From: an uncultured Eudoraea sp.
GTDB lineage: Bacteria > Bacteroidota > Bacteroidia > Flavobacteriales > Flavobacteriaceae
Direction: 5' to 3'
DNA: 64,000 nucleotides
NCBI RefSeq assembly: GCF_947490415.1
Contig: NZ_CANLGX010000002.1
Span: forward strand, 620,001 to 684,000
Shown: positions 54,954 to 63,254 of the stretch, piece by piece
Position numbering within the stretch: position 1 is the stretch's first letter
How the letters are laid out: every line of letters starts with the position of its first letter
Notes under the pieces: generated by a model
The model's input: the letters and a program-made list of their open reading frames with translations, nothing else
The model's database searches: none
Told to the model about the DNA's origin: nothing
Program-made: the position numbers and the translations under genes

Positions 54954-56165
54954 TTACTTCCTAATCATTCTAGCCATATAGAAACCGTCAAATCCGCTTT
55001 CTGAGGCATAAATGTTCACTTCTTTTTCCATAGAGAATAGTTTTCCTTCATCTGAATCTAAGAATTGTTTCACCTGCTCCGTATTCTCCTGAGGCAGAAT
55101 AGAACAAGTAACATATATAAGTTTACCACCTTCTTTTACCATTTTGCTGTAATTTTTCAGTATTTCCTGCTGTACTTTCATAATCTTGGTCAGAAATTCA
55201 GGCTGTAATTTCCACTTGGCATCCGGGTTGCGTCTTAGTACGCCCAGGCCCGTGCAGGGGGCATCAATAAGCACTCTATCTGCACTTGCATATAATTTTT
55301 TGTATACCTTGCTGCTGCTTATTACCCTGGTTTCGATATTATGGGCCCCGTCTCTTTTCGCTCTTCTTTTAAGTTCTTTTAATTTATTCTCATATATATC
55401 AAGTGCAATAAGTTGTCCTTTGTTTTTCATAAGAGCGGCTAAATGCAAAGTTTTACCGCCGGCTCCGGCGCAGGTATCAATTACCCGTAATCCTGGTTCA
55501 ACCTGTGTAAAATATCCAACCTGTTGTGATGAGGCGTCCTGAACTTCAAAAAAGCCGTCAGTGAATGCCTTCGTTTTAAAAACATTCGTACGCTCTTTTA
55601 ATTTCAAGGCATCAGGATGACCCTCAATAGTTTCGGTCTCAATACCCTCTTCTAACAGAAGGTTTTTTAAGTTACTTTTAGTGGTTTTAAGCGTATTCGT
55701 CCTGAGAATTACCTGTGCCTGCTTGTTTAATGCTGCAATTTCCCTGGTCCATAAGTCTTCTCCCAATGAATCTGCACCCAACTCATCTATCCAGTCCGGA
55801 ATAGATTCTCTGTATTTTCTTATTTTGGAAAGCTCATCGAATTTTCCTTTAATTCGTCTGGTCGGGGTCATTTCTATTTGTTTCCAGTCTGGCAATTGAA
55901 TGCCCCTGAGTACTGCCCAAACGGCAAATAACCGAAATAAGTTAGGTCTGGAATAGGGAGCACCAACTTCAGCAATTTCTGAATAAAGTCGTTTCCAGCG
56001 GACTATATCATAGGTGGTTTCAGCAATAAAACCTCTGTCCCTGGAGCCCCATCGTTTGTCGTGCTTCAAAGTTTTTTCCACTACCTTATCGGCATATTCT
56101 CCTTCGTTAAATATATGGTTGAGTGCATCTACCACTGCAAACACCAAATTTCTATGTAACCGCAT
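54954..56165 (-). CDS. RsmB/NOP-type rRNA (cytosine-C5) methyltransferase
   Basis: Starting at the ATG at 56165 the protein has 403 residues; a TTG at 56171 would add two. It has an N-terminal helical NusB/RsmB-like domain (about 1-130; DKRWGSRDRGFIAE) and a SAM methyltransferase with DTCAGAGGKTLH, DAPCTGLGVLRRNPD and YVTCSILPQEN. The two Cys in DAPCTG and VTCS mark an RNA m5C methyltransferase of the RsmB/RsmF class. It probably modifies 16S rRNA. It is divergent from the Asp-box lipoprotein gene. Confidence 0.93.
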   Translation of the reverse strand: MRLHRNLVFAVVDALNHIFNEGEYADKVVEKTLKHDKRWGSRDRGFIAETTYDIVRWKRLYSEIAEVGAPYSRPNLFRLFAVWAVLRGIQLPDWKQIEMTPTRRIKGKFDELSKIRKYRESIPDWIDELGADSLGEDLWTREIAALNKQAQVILRTNTLKTTKSNLKNLLLEEGIETETIEGHPDALKLKERTNVFKTKAFTDGFFEVQDASSQQVGYFTQVEPGLRVIDTCAGAGGKTLHLAALMKNKGQLIALDIYENKLKELKRRAKRDGAHNIETRVISSSKVYKKLYASADRVLIDAPCTGLGVLRRNPDAKWKLQPEFLTKIMKVQQEILKNYSKMVKEGGKLIYVTCSILPQENTEQVKQFLDSDEGKLFSMEKEVNIYASESGFDGFYMARMIRK

Positions 56166-56182
56166 CTGCAAAATTTAGGAGG

Positions 56183-56211
56183 CAAAGGTATTGCTTTTAA
56201 TTTTTAACCAA
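56183..56211 (-). promoter_or_regulatory. promoter of the rRNA methyltransferase gene
   Basis: On the minus strand TACCTTTG (56190-56183) fits TAnnTTTG and TTG (56211-56209) stands 18 bp upstream, the usual Bacteroidota spacing. The ATG is 18 bp downstream of the -7 box. Confidence 0.55.
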
Positions 56212-56358
56212 TCAATTACACCTCAGCAACTAAACACAGTTTTTTGTTTTTTTTAAATCTGTAAATGCCGTCTCTATTTTTTAGATAGTGACATATAACG
56301 GCAGAATAATCGTTTTTTGCTATCGGCCCAAAATCCGGTTTTATTCCTACATTTACAT

Positions 56359-57387
56359 ATGCGCTATATTATCTTATTCATCACATTGTTTGTAATTCAT
56401 TCCTGCAAGAAGCCTGTTAACAGGCCTTATTTTACAAAGGTTAAGGTTGAAGTACTTTATGAGGATTCATTAAGTATAAGAGCAATTGAATTAATGGGAG
56501 GTAGTTTAGGTTTTGCCGCTAATGAGGGTATTTTTGGTACAATTGATCTGCAGACCAAAACAGTTAGGACCAATAGACAAAAATTCGATAGCATTTTCCC
56601 CGAATTTAGGGCAATAGCGCATACTTCTACCGATTTTTTTATGCTCTCCGTAGCAAATCCTGCCTTGTTATATAAAACTGGCGATAAAGGTAGCATGGAA
56701 TTGGTTTACACAGAAGAAGGGGAGAACGTTTTTTATGATTCTATGGCTTTTTGGAATGATAAGGAGGGTATCGCTATAGGGGATAATGTTGGAGGTTGTC
56801 TGTCTATTATTATAACCCGAGACGGTGGATATAGCTGGACCAAACTCTCTTGCGCCCAATTGCCTGAGGCGCTTGATGGGGAAGGAGCTTTTGCGGCCAG
56901 TAATACGAATATTGTTGTTCAGGGAAATAAAGGCTGGATAGGAACAACTAAAGGACGTGTGTTTTATACTGATGACAAGGGATTATCATGGAGCGCTGTA
57001 CAAACCCCGATCCTTAGAGATAAACCTACTCAAGGTATTTATTCGATTGATTTTTACGATAGCTTACTGGGAATTGCGATTGGAGGAGATTATACAGAGC
57101 CTGATAAACGAAAAGCCAATAAGGCGATCAGCCATGATGGAGGTAAAAGTTGGCAGCTACTTGCCAATAATCAAGAACCCGGCTATAAGAGTTGTATCCG
57201 ATTTGTTCCTGATTCTGAAGGTAATGAGATTGTGGCCATAGGATTTACGGGAATATCATATTCCCATGATATGGGGATGAATTGGAAGGCTATTTCAAAC
57301 GAAGGGTTCTACACCATACGATTCCAGAATGATTCGGTGGCCTATGCTGCAGGAAAAAATCGCATTGCCAGACTTACTTTCAAATAA
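56359..57387 (+). CDS. lipoprotein with Asp-box (BNR/Ycf48-like) repeats
   Basis: The ATG at 56359 gives a 342-residue lipoprotein (LFVIHSC). An ATG at 56317 would add 14 residues before the signal and was rejected. The body carries at least four Asp boxes (DGGYSW, DKGLSW, DGGKSW, DMGMNW), the marks of a BNR/Ycf48-like beta-propeller. Ycf48-like propellers assist assembly or bind partners; they are not themselves enzymes in most cases. It stands alone on this strand. Terminator-like stem follows at 57387. Confidence 0.85.
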   Translation: MRYIILFITLFVIHSCKKPVNRPYFTKVKVEVLYEDSLSIRAIELMGGSLGFAANEGIFGTIDLQTKTVRTNRQKFDSIFPEFRAIAHTSTDFFMLSVANPALLYKTGDKGSMELVYTEEGENVFYDSMAFWNDKEGIAIGDNVGGCLSIIITRDGGYSWTKLSCAQLPEALDGEGAFAASNTNIVVQGNKGWIGTTKGRVFYTDDKGLSWSAVQTPILRDKPTQGIYSIDFYDSLLGIAIGGDYTEPDKRKANKAISHDGGKSWQLLANNQEPGYKSCIRFVPDSEGNEIVAIGFTGISYSHDMGMNWKAISNEGFYTIRFQNDSVAYAAGKNRIARLTFK

Positions 57388-57414
57388 ATAGGGAAGCTTA
57401 AGAACTTCCCTATT
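57387..57414 (+). terminator. stem-loop after the Asp-box lipoprotein gene
   Basis: AATAGGGAAG (57387-57396) pairs with CTTCCCTATT (57405-57414) around an 8-nt loop, directly after the TAA at 57385. It lacks a clear T-run but the stem is 10 bp and the location fits a terminator. Confidence 0.55.
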
Positions 57415-57468
57415 TAATCACCAACAACTTAACCACTTGACGTGGTAACCAAATCAAAACCATCCTAA

Positions 57469-57816
57469 CTATACATTCACTACGATATAGTTACGACCCT
57501 TTTTCTTATAAAAAACTCCATTGTACGTATAATACTCCTTACCACTATATACAACTACCTTATTTCCAACCGGAAGTTTTCTCACCTTAATTCCAACAGG
57601 AGCCGCACACACAACATATTTTCTCCCCCTTGCTTTGTACCAGATACCTTTGGAAAAATGAAAATTTACTCTTTTGTGAACCACAAGTCGTGGTTGGTAT
57701 AATGTTGTAACAACCGTACCATGTTTAGGATATACTTTTATGTTGCGCTGAGCAGTAATAGTTGAAGTTGTACCAACTAATAAAATAATGATTACTAATA
57801 GTTTTAAACTTTTCAT
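57469..57816 (-). CDS. DUF6515-like exported small protein
   Basis: A 115-residue protein with a signal peptide (about 1-22). After processing it shows two related blocks: FSKGIWYKARGRKYVVCAAPVG and YTYNGVFYKKKGRNYIVV (the second just before the end), separated by a KVRKLPVGNKVVVYSG stretch. This fits the small, beta-rich family named DUF6515 in Bacteroidota, whose function is not known. It lies between the convergent lipoprotein gene and the ECF operon; its link to the operon is unproven. Confidence 0.75.
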   Translation of the reverse strand: MKSLKLLVIIILLVGTTSTITAQRNIKVYPKHGTVVTTLYQPRLVVHKRVNFHFSKGIWYKARGRKYVVCAAPVGIKVRKLPVGNKVVVYSGKEYYTYNGVFYKKKGRNYIVVNV

Positions 57817-57951
57817 AACTTCTTTTTTATTGATTATTTAACTAAGACTATAAATTAAAGTAAAGGTTTAATTAAAGCTTAAATTTTATTGATATTAAAG
57901 TAGTTGAATATTATAATTAAAGAGTTTAATTCCTGATTTAACCAACAAAAA

Positions 57952-57971
57952 AGGAAACCAAAAGGTTTCCT
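57952..57971 (-). terminator. terminator of the ECF sigma operon
   Basis: Eight-bp arms AGGAAACC/GGTTTCCT around AAAA, followed on the minus strand by a run of T (complement of the A-run at 57947-57951). It is 26 bp after the stop codon of the last gene at 57997. Confidence 0.8.
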
Positions 57972-57996
57972 AAATTATCCTATATGATCCTATAAT

Positions 57997-58449
57997 TTAT
58001 CCACCTCCTTGACGCCTTTGCTGAATTTGTCGCAACAGACGTTTCCTAAAATCTTCTTCGGCCTTAATTAAAAGAAAGGTTTTCTTAGGAGAAATAACGT
58101 CACGAATATTTGACAAGAATACTATATTAAGCTCTTGTTTCTCCCGTTCAAGCTCAATAAACTGATCTAAGAGTTTACTGGCCTCATTCTCGCTTAAGTT
58201 CTCAAAATCGGCCATTTTACTTCTTATTTCGACGCGTTCCTTTCTGCGAATTTGAGATAGTGCTTCCTCATGCTCATTGTAAACAGGCCAAAACATTGTA
58301 GCCTCTTTACTTGTAAGACCTACCTGTTCTGTTATAAATGCAACCTTCAGGGATTTAATTTTGTCCATTCCGGGCCTGCCTTGCCCCGATACTATAGCAA
58401 CTGTTAAAAATAGCACAGTAAACACCCATATTTTGCCGAAATTATTCAT
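57997..58449 (-). CDS. periplasmic sensor protein of ECF-type sigma factor
   Basis: A 150-residue exported protein (signal about 1-22) whose helical body has the CpxP/Spy-like plan: VGLTSKEATMFWPVYNEHEEAL, then repeated Arg/Glu-rich helices and LLIKAEEDFRKRLLRQIQQRRQ. In flavobacteria this is the third partner of a sigma/anti-sigma operon and is called the sensor of the ECF sigma factor. It probably binds envelope stress signals and relays them to the anti-sigma protein. It overlaps the upstream gene by 8 bp. Confidence 0.8.
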   Translation of the reverse strand: MNNFGKIWVFTVLFLTVAIVSGQGRPGMDKIKSLKVAFITEQVGLTSKEATMFWPVYNEHEEALSQIRRKERVEIRSKMADFENLSENEASKLLDQFIELEREKQELNIVFLSNIRDVISPKKTFLLIKAEEDFRKRLLRQIQQRRQGGG

Positions 58450-58945
58450 CGATCTCTAAATTTAATTCATCAATATTATCCTCAAGGTAATCTATGATGT
58501 TTTCATCATCCAGTTCAATATTCAGAATATCATTTACTTCCATTTCTTCCGTTAGTAATACCTCCGCAAGTTCGTAACTGCTCAATCCCAGGTCATTTTC
58601 TTCGAGGTAAATTTCAATATCTGTTCTGGCTAGATCATCAAAGGTAAAACTACTTTTATCCTTCCATTGCATACTTAGTACTAATAACACAATTGCCGCT
58701 ACTGAGGCTGCCGCATAAAAGTATTTCTTATAGGCTTGAAGACGTATTACTTTTATTTCCTTTTCAGTTACCTTCTCTAGAACTTTTTTATTTAGAGAAT
58801 CAAAATAACCTTCAGGAACTTTAAATCCATCCTTATTAGGAAGACTTGAAGCCTCTTTTGACATTTTGTTCAAAAGATCATCCGTAAAGCCTTCAAAGTA
58901 ACCCTCCGGGGTCTTAAATCCACTATTTTTTCTTTTTTTGCCCAT
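58442..58945 (-). CDS. anti-sigma factor-like membrane protein
   Basis: A 167-residue protein with one membrane helix at about 72-92 (FYAAASVAAIVLLVLSM). The cytoplasmic N-terminus has two copies of an FKxPEGYF motif (FKTPEGYFEGFTDDLL and FKVPEGYFDSLNKKVL), the C-terminus is acidic and should face the periplasm. Position between the ECF sigma gene and the periplasmic sensor gene indicates an anti-sigma role. A cysteine/histidine zinc motif of classical ZAS factors is not present, so it is not of that type. Confidence 0.75.
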   Translation of the reverse strand: MGKKRKNSGFKTPEGYFEGFTDDLLNKMSKEASSLPNKDGFKVPEGYFDSLNKKVLEKVTEKEIKVIRLQAYKKYFYAAASVAAIVLLVLSMQWKDKSSFTFDDLARTDIEIYLEENDLGLSSYELAEVLLTEEMEVNDILNIELDDENIIDYLEDNIDELNLEIDE

Positions 58946-59063
58946 CCTTATGGTTTGACTCTCAATGTCCTAAAAGGTTTAATATTCACAGGTTTTATAT
59001 CATTTTACTTATATATTCTCCATGTACTTTAAACCTAAATATATTAAATAAGCATTACTTCAA

Positions 59064-59606
59064 TTATTCTTCCTTTAAACTTGCTTCAATTTTTTTTACA
59101 GCTAAATGATAGGAAGCTTTCAGACCGCCTACTGAGGTTTCTAATATCTCCGATATTTCCTCGTACTTTAGTTCTTCAAAATACTTCATATTAAAAACCA
59201 ATTTCTGTTTTTCCGGTAATAAAGCAATTGCCTTTTGTAACTTTAATTGTATTTCATCACCTTCAAAGTATACATCTGCCTGTAAATTATTAGCCAATCT
59301 TTCCTGTAGCTCGTCATTGCTGACCCCTAATTTTTTGGACTTTACTTTAAGGAATGAAAGTGCCTCATTAGTAGCAATTCTGTACATCCAGGAATATAAC
59401 TTACTATCTCCTTTAAAGTTATTAATATTTCTAAAGACTTTAATAAATGTATTCTGCAATACATCATCCGTGTCGTCATGATCTATCACAATTCTACGAA
59501 TATGCCAGTACAAGCGTTCTTTGTAAGTATTAATGAGTACCTCAAAGGCTTTGGCCTGGGTATCTTTCTGCTTTAAATTTTCTATTAAGGTTTCTTCGGC
59601 GATCAA
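59064..59606 (-). CDS. ECF RNA polymerase sigma factor
   Basis: A 180-residue sigma-70 ECF factor. Region 2 shows TDDVLQNTFIKVFRNI and FKGDSKLYSWMYRIATNEAL, region 4 shows LPEKQKLVFNMKYFEELKYEEISEIL and SVGGLKASYHLAVKKIE. The likely start is a TTG at 59606, because an in-frame stop lies 12 bp further upstream and no ATG intervenes. It starts the operon with the anti-sigma (118 bp gap) and sensor genes. It should direct an envelope stress regulon. Confidence 0.92.
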   Translation of the reverse strand: MIAEETLIENLKQKDTQAKAFEVLINTYKERLYWHIRRIVIDHDDTDDVLQNTFIKVFRNINNFKGDSKLYSWMYRIATNEALSFLKVKSKKLGVSNDELQERLANNLQADVYFEGDEIQLKLQKAIALLPEKQKLVFNMKYFEELKYEEISEILETSVGGLKASYHLAVKKIEASLKEE

Positions 59607-59666
59607 AGCAAATACTTATTTATTTAAGACTGCATTGAATTTAAAAGGTTTAATTACATTTTAAAT

Positions 59667-61496
59667 TTATATTACGCCCAGTGTTTGCATATCTACCAAG
59701 TTTTTATACATACCACTTGATTTTAGCAGTTCTTTATGAGACCCTTGTTCTACAATCTTTCCTTTCTGTAAAACAACAATGGTATCCGCATTTTGTATGG
59801 TGGATAATCTGTGAGCTATAACAATAGACGTACGGTTACGCATCATTTTTTCGAGTGCATCTTGCACTAGGCGTTCGCTTTCTGTATCTAGTGCAGAGGT
59901 GGCCTCATCCATAATCATAACCGGAGGGTTCTTTAAAACGGCTCTTGCAATAGAAAGACGTTGTTTCTGCCCACCACTTAGCTTATTACCGCTATCCCCA
60001 ATATTTGTGTCATAGCCGTGAGGCAATTCCATTATAAACTCATGAGCGTTCGCAATCTTCGCGGCAGCCGTAATTTCTTCAATACTGGCATTCTCCTTTC
60101 CCAGACCTATATTATTCTTTACAGAATCATTAAAGAGAATTGAGTCTTGTGTAACCAGCCCTATAAGATTTCTTAGCGATTTTTTAGTGAGGTCCTTAAT
60201 ATTCGTATTATCAATTTTTATTGCGCCTTCATTGATATCATAAAATCTGGTAACCAGGTTAGCAATTGTACTTTTACCACTACCGGACTGTCCCACCAAA
60301 GCTACAGTATTACCCTTTGGGACATAAAGATTGAAATTATCCAAAACGTATTCATCCTCGTATCTGAAAGCAATGTTTTCCAGTGTTATCCCGGTATTAA
60401 AATCGGTTTTGACAATAGCATCTTTCTTTTCAGCGATTGGGTTTTTTGTTTCCAGAATTTCTAAAACTCGTTCGGCTGCGGAATTGCCCTTTTTAACTCC
60501 ATATAATGCTTTGCTAATTTGTTTAGCCGGAGTAAGTATGTTGTAGGCCAATCCCATATATGCTATAAATTCGGATGCGCCCAGAGTTTTATCTATAAGC
60601 ACCATTTTTCCTCCAAACCATAGCAGCACACCAATTACAAGTATGCCCAAAAATTCTCCGGTAGGGGATGCGAGATTTTGCCTGTTAAGTAATTTGTTGG
60701 AAAATTTAAAAAAACGTTCTGTAGAATTTTTAAACGTTCCATAAAATTTAGATTCTGCGTTAAATGCTTTAATAACCCTTAGTCCTCCCAAAGTTTCTTC
60801 AACTATAGAAAGGAATTCGCCCTGTTCTTTTTGCACCCTGTCTGAATTCTTTTTAAGGGATTTTCCTATTCTGGAAATTATCATTCCTGCAATTGGAATA
60901 AAAATAAATACAAAGAGGGTGAGCTTTACGCTTATTAAAAACATAATGCTTATTGTAAAAAGTATGGTGAGTGGTTCTCTGATAATCAACTCTAGGATGG
61001 AAAGAAATGAGTATTGAATTTCAAGAACATCGGATGAAATTCTCGCTATAACATCACCTTTTCTTTTCTCAGAATAATAGGCGAGGGGAAGGTCCACAAT
61101 TTTTTGATACATCTTGTTTCTGACATCTTTAAGGACTCCATTCCTTAAAAATGTAATAAAATACATGGCCAAATAATTAAATAAATTCTTAAGAAGAAAG
61201 AGTATCAGTACCAATCCAATGACCAATACCAAACCGCTCATTTCATCATCACCTGAATAATCAGTGACTTTATAATTTACATACTCCTGGAGATAGTCTT
61301 TTAAGTTTACAGAACTGTTATAAACAGGTGCCTGATACACTTTTTTGGTTTTGTCGAAAAGCACATCCAGCATGGGAATAAGGGCGGCAAACGAAAGTGC
61401 ACTAAAAAGTGCATAAAGAATATTAAAAAAAATATTTAAGAATCCGTACCTGCGATACGGGATGGCAAAACGCAGGATTTTTTTAAAATATTCCAT
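59667..61496 (-). CDS. MsbA-like ABC exporter (ATPase and permease in one chain)
   Basis: A 609-residue half-transporter: six membrane helices (about 17-330) and an ABC domain with Walker A GQSGSGKST, signature LSGGQKQR and Walker B VMIMDEATSALD, His loop AHRLSTI. It works as a homodimer. It overlaps the upstream mutase stop by one base (TAATG), so translation is coupled. Lipid A flippase or a glycolipid export role is the common guess for such genes in this phylum; substrate not determined. Confidence 0.93.
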   Translation of the reverse strand: MEYFKKILRFAIPYRRYGFLNIFFNILYALFSALSFAALIPMLDVLFDKTKKVYQAPVYNSSVNLKDYLQEYVNYKVTDYSGDDEMSGLVLVIGLVLILFLLKNLFNYLAMYFITFLRNGVLKDVRNKMYQKIVDLPLAYYSEKRKGDVIARISSDVLEIQYSFLSILELIIREPLTILFTISIMFLISVKLTLFVFIFIPIAGMIISRIGKSLKKNSDRVQKEQGEFLSIVEETLGGLRVIKAFNAESKFYGTFKNSTERFFKFSNKLLNRQNLASPTGEFLGILVIGVLLWFGGKMVLIDKTLGASEFIAYMGLAYNILTPAKQISKALYGVKKGNSAAERVLEILETKNPIAEKKDAIVKTDFNTGITLENIAFRYEDEYVLDNFNLYVPKGNTVALVGQSGSGKSTIANLVTRFYDINEGAIKIDNTNIKDLTKKSLRNLIGLVTQDSILFNDSVKNNIGLGKENASIEEITAAAKIANAHEFIMELPHGYDTNIGDSGNKLSGGQKQRLSIARAVLKNPPVMIMDEATSALDTESERLVQDALEKMMRNRTSIVIAHRLSTIQNADTIVVLQKGKIVEQGSHKELLKSSGMYKNLVDMQTLGVI

Positions 61497-63205
61497 TAAT
61501 GAAGCTTCAGTTCTGTAAGAATCCTTTCAATGCGTGCATCCAATTCCTTATCTACTTTTTTAAAGTTTTCTGCAGAATCGAGTCTGGTATTTATGCTAAA
61601 GTAAAATTTAATTTTTGGTTCTGTACCACTGGGCCTGGCTGCCATTCTGGTTCCATCTTCTGCGGTATAGATTAAAACGTTAGATTTTGGGATATCTATT
61701 TGTTTAACCTCACCGGTTAACAGGTTTTTAGAAGTAGACATGTTATAGTCATCAACAATAACCACATTTGCGCCTCCAATAGATTTTACCGGATTCTCTT
61801 TAAAGTCAATCATCATTTGGCTTATCTCTTCTGCACCGCTCATTCCTTTTTTGGTTATTGATATCAACTTTTCTTTATAGAAACCATAATTGACATAACA
61901 ATCAATAAGCTGTTTATAAAAAGAGCTGCCATTAGCTTTAGCGTCCGAAGCTATTTCACAGGCCAGTAAGGTAGCTGTAACCGCGTCCTTATCTCTTACG
62001 AAATCACCAACCATATAGCCAAAGCTCTCTTCACCGCCTCCTATAAAATACTGTTCGGGAAAATCTTTGATCATCTTCGCAATCCATTTAAATCCGGTCA
62101 AGGATGTTTTGCATTCCACCCCATAGCTTTTGGCCATTTCATCCATCATAGGGGTTGATACTATGGTTGTGGCTATAAACTCATTTCCGGTAAATCCTTG
62201 TTTTGCTCTCTGGTCCAATAAAAATTTAGTCATCAGGAGCATGGTTTGATTTCCATTCAACAATTCCATTTTCCCCTCAAGATTTCGGACTGCTATGCCT
62301 AATCTATCGCTATCCGGATCCGTTCCAACAACCATATCGGCCCCTATTTCTTCGGCCTTTTTCATCGCCAGGGTAAGTGCCTCAGGCTCTTCCGGATTCG
62401 GGGATTTCACTGTGGGAAAATCGCCATCTGGTACAGCCTGTTCTTTTATAATAGTCACATTATTGTAGCCGGCTCGCTTAAGAACTTCTGGGATAACTGT
62501 AATTGAAGTTCCATGCAGAGATGTAAAGACAATTTTAAAATTGTCCTTCTCTTTTGTGCCAAAGCTTCCATTTTCCACAGATGCCTGTATAAAAGCTTCA
62601 TCAACTTCGCTATCTATTAATTCAATCAGGCTCGAATTGGCATTAAAATTAATTTCTTCGTAGTTCAGCCGATTAATTTCTTCAATGATTTCATTATCCT
62701 GAGGAGGGACGATTTGTCCGCCATCTGTCCAATAAACTTTATATCCGTTATATTCGGGAGGATTATGTGATGCTGTCAAAACTATTCCGGCATTGCAGCC
62801 TAAATATCTAACCGCAAAGGAAAGTTCCGGGGTTGTCCGCAATTCGGAGAAAAGAAATACTTTTATTCCGTTCGCTGAAAAAACGTCGGCCACTGTCTTT
62901 GCCAGAGTATCACTGTTATGTCTGCAGTCATAGGCAATCACTACTTTTAAATCTTCACCAGGACAAACTCTTTTCAGATAGTTGCTCAGTCCCTGAGTAC
63001 TTTTGCCTAAAGTATATTTATTTATTCTATTGGTACCAACTCCCATGATACCCCTCATACCTCCGGTACCAAATTCCATGTTTTTATAAAATCTATCCTT
63101 CAGTTCTTCCGGATCATTGGCCATAAGATTCTGAATTTCTTTTTTGACCGAGGGATCAAAAAAGTCGGTTTGCCATGCTTTGGCATTGGAAAGAATGTCG
63201 TCCAT
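61496..63205 (-). CDS. phospho-sugar mutase (alpha-phosphoglucomutase/phosphomannomutase family)
   Basis: A 569-residue alpha-D-phosphohexomutase. The phosphoserine lies in TASHNPPEYNG, the metal loop in GTDPDSDRLG, the sugar loop in GGEESFGY and the C-terminal phosphate site in RPSGTEPK. Length matches Bacillus PgcA-type enzymes. It interconverts glucose-1-phosphate and glucose-6-phosphate, feeding UDP-glucose and cell envelope glycans, including the trehalose synthase substrate. It is coupled to the ABC exporter downstream and follows the glycosyltransferase gene by 49 bp. Confidence 0.95.
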   Translation of the reverse strand: MDDILSNAKAWQTDFFDPSVKKEIQNLMANDPEELKDRFYKNMEFGTGGMRGIMGVGTNRINKYTLGKSTQGLSNYLKRVCPGEDLKVVIAYDCRHNSDTLAKTVADVFSANGIKVFLFSELRTTPELSFAVRYLGCNAGIVLTASHNPPEYNGYKVYWTDGGQIVPPQDNEIIEEINRLNYEEINFNANSSLIELIDSEVDEAFIQASVENGSFGTKEKDNFKIVFTSLHGTSITVIPEVLKRAGYNNVTIIKEQAVPDGDFPTVKSPNPEEPEALTLAMKKAEEIGADMVVGTDPDSDRLGIAVRNLEGKMELLNGNQTMLLMTKFLLDQRAKQGFTGNEFIATTIVSTPMMDEMAKSYGVECKTSLTGFKWIAKMIKDFPEQYFIGGGEESFGYMVGDFVRDKDAVTATLLACEIASDAKANGSSFYKQLIDCYVNYGFYKEKLISITKKGMSGAEEISQMMIDFKENPVKSIGGANVVIVDDYNMSTSKNLLTGEVKQIDIPKSNVLIYTAEDGTRMAARPSGTEPKIKFYFSINTRLDSAENFKKVDKELDARIERILTELKLH

Positions 63206-63254
63206 TTGTATGGAATTTTCGATTGAAAATTTAAAATTACAAAGAATATCTGTT

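Noticed and set aside
54887-54954. Search for a purine riboswitch in front of purL.
   Set aside because: The leader is too short (about 25-30 nt after the -7 box) to hold one.
56317-56358. A longer N-terminus for the Asp-box lipoprotein starting at 56317.
   Set aside because: The lipobox signal begins at the later ATG at 56359.
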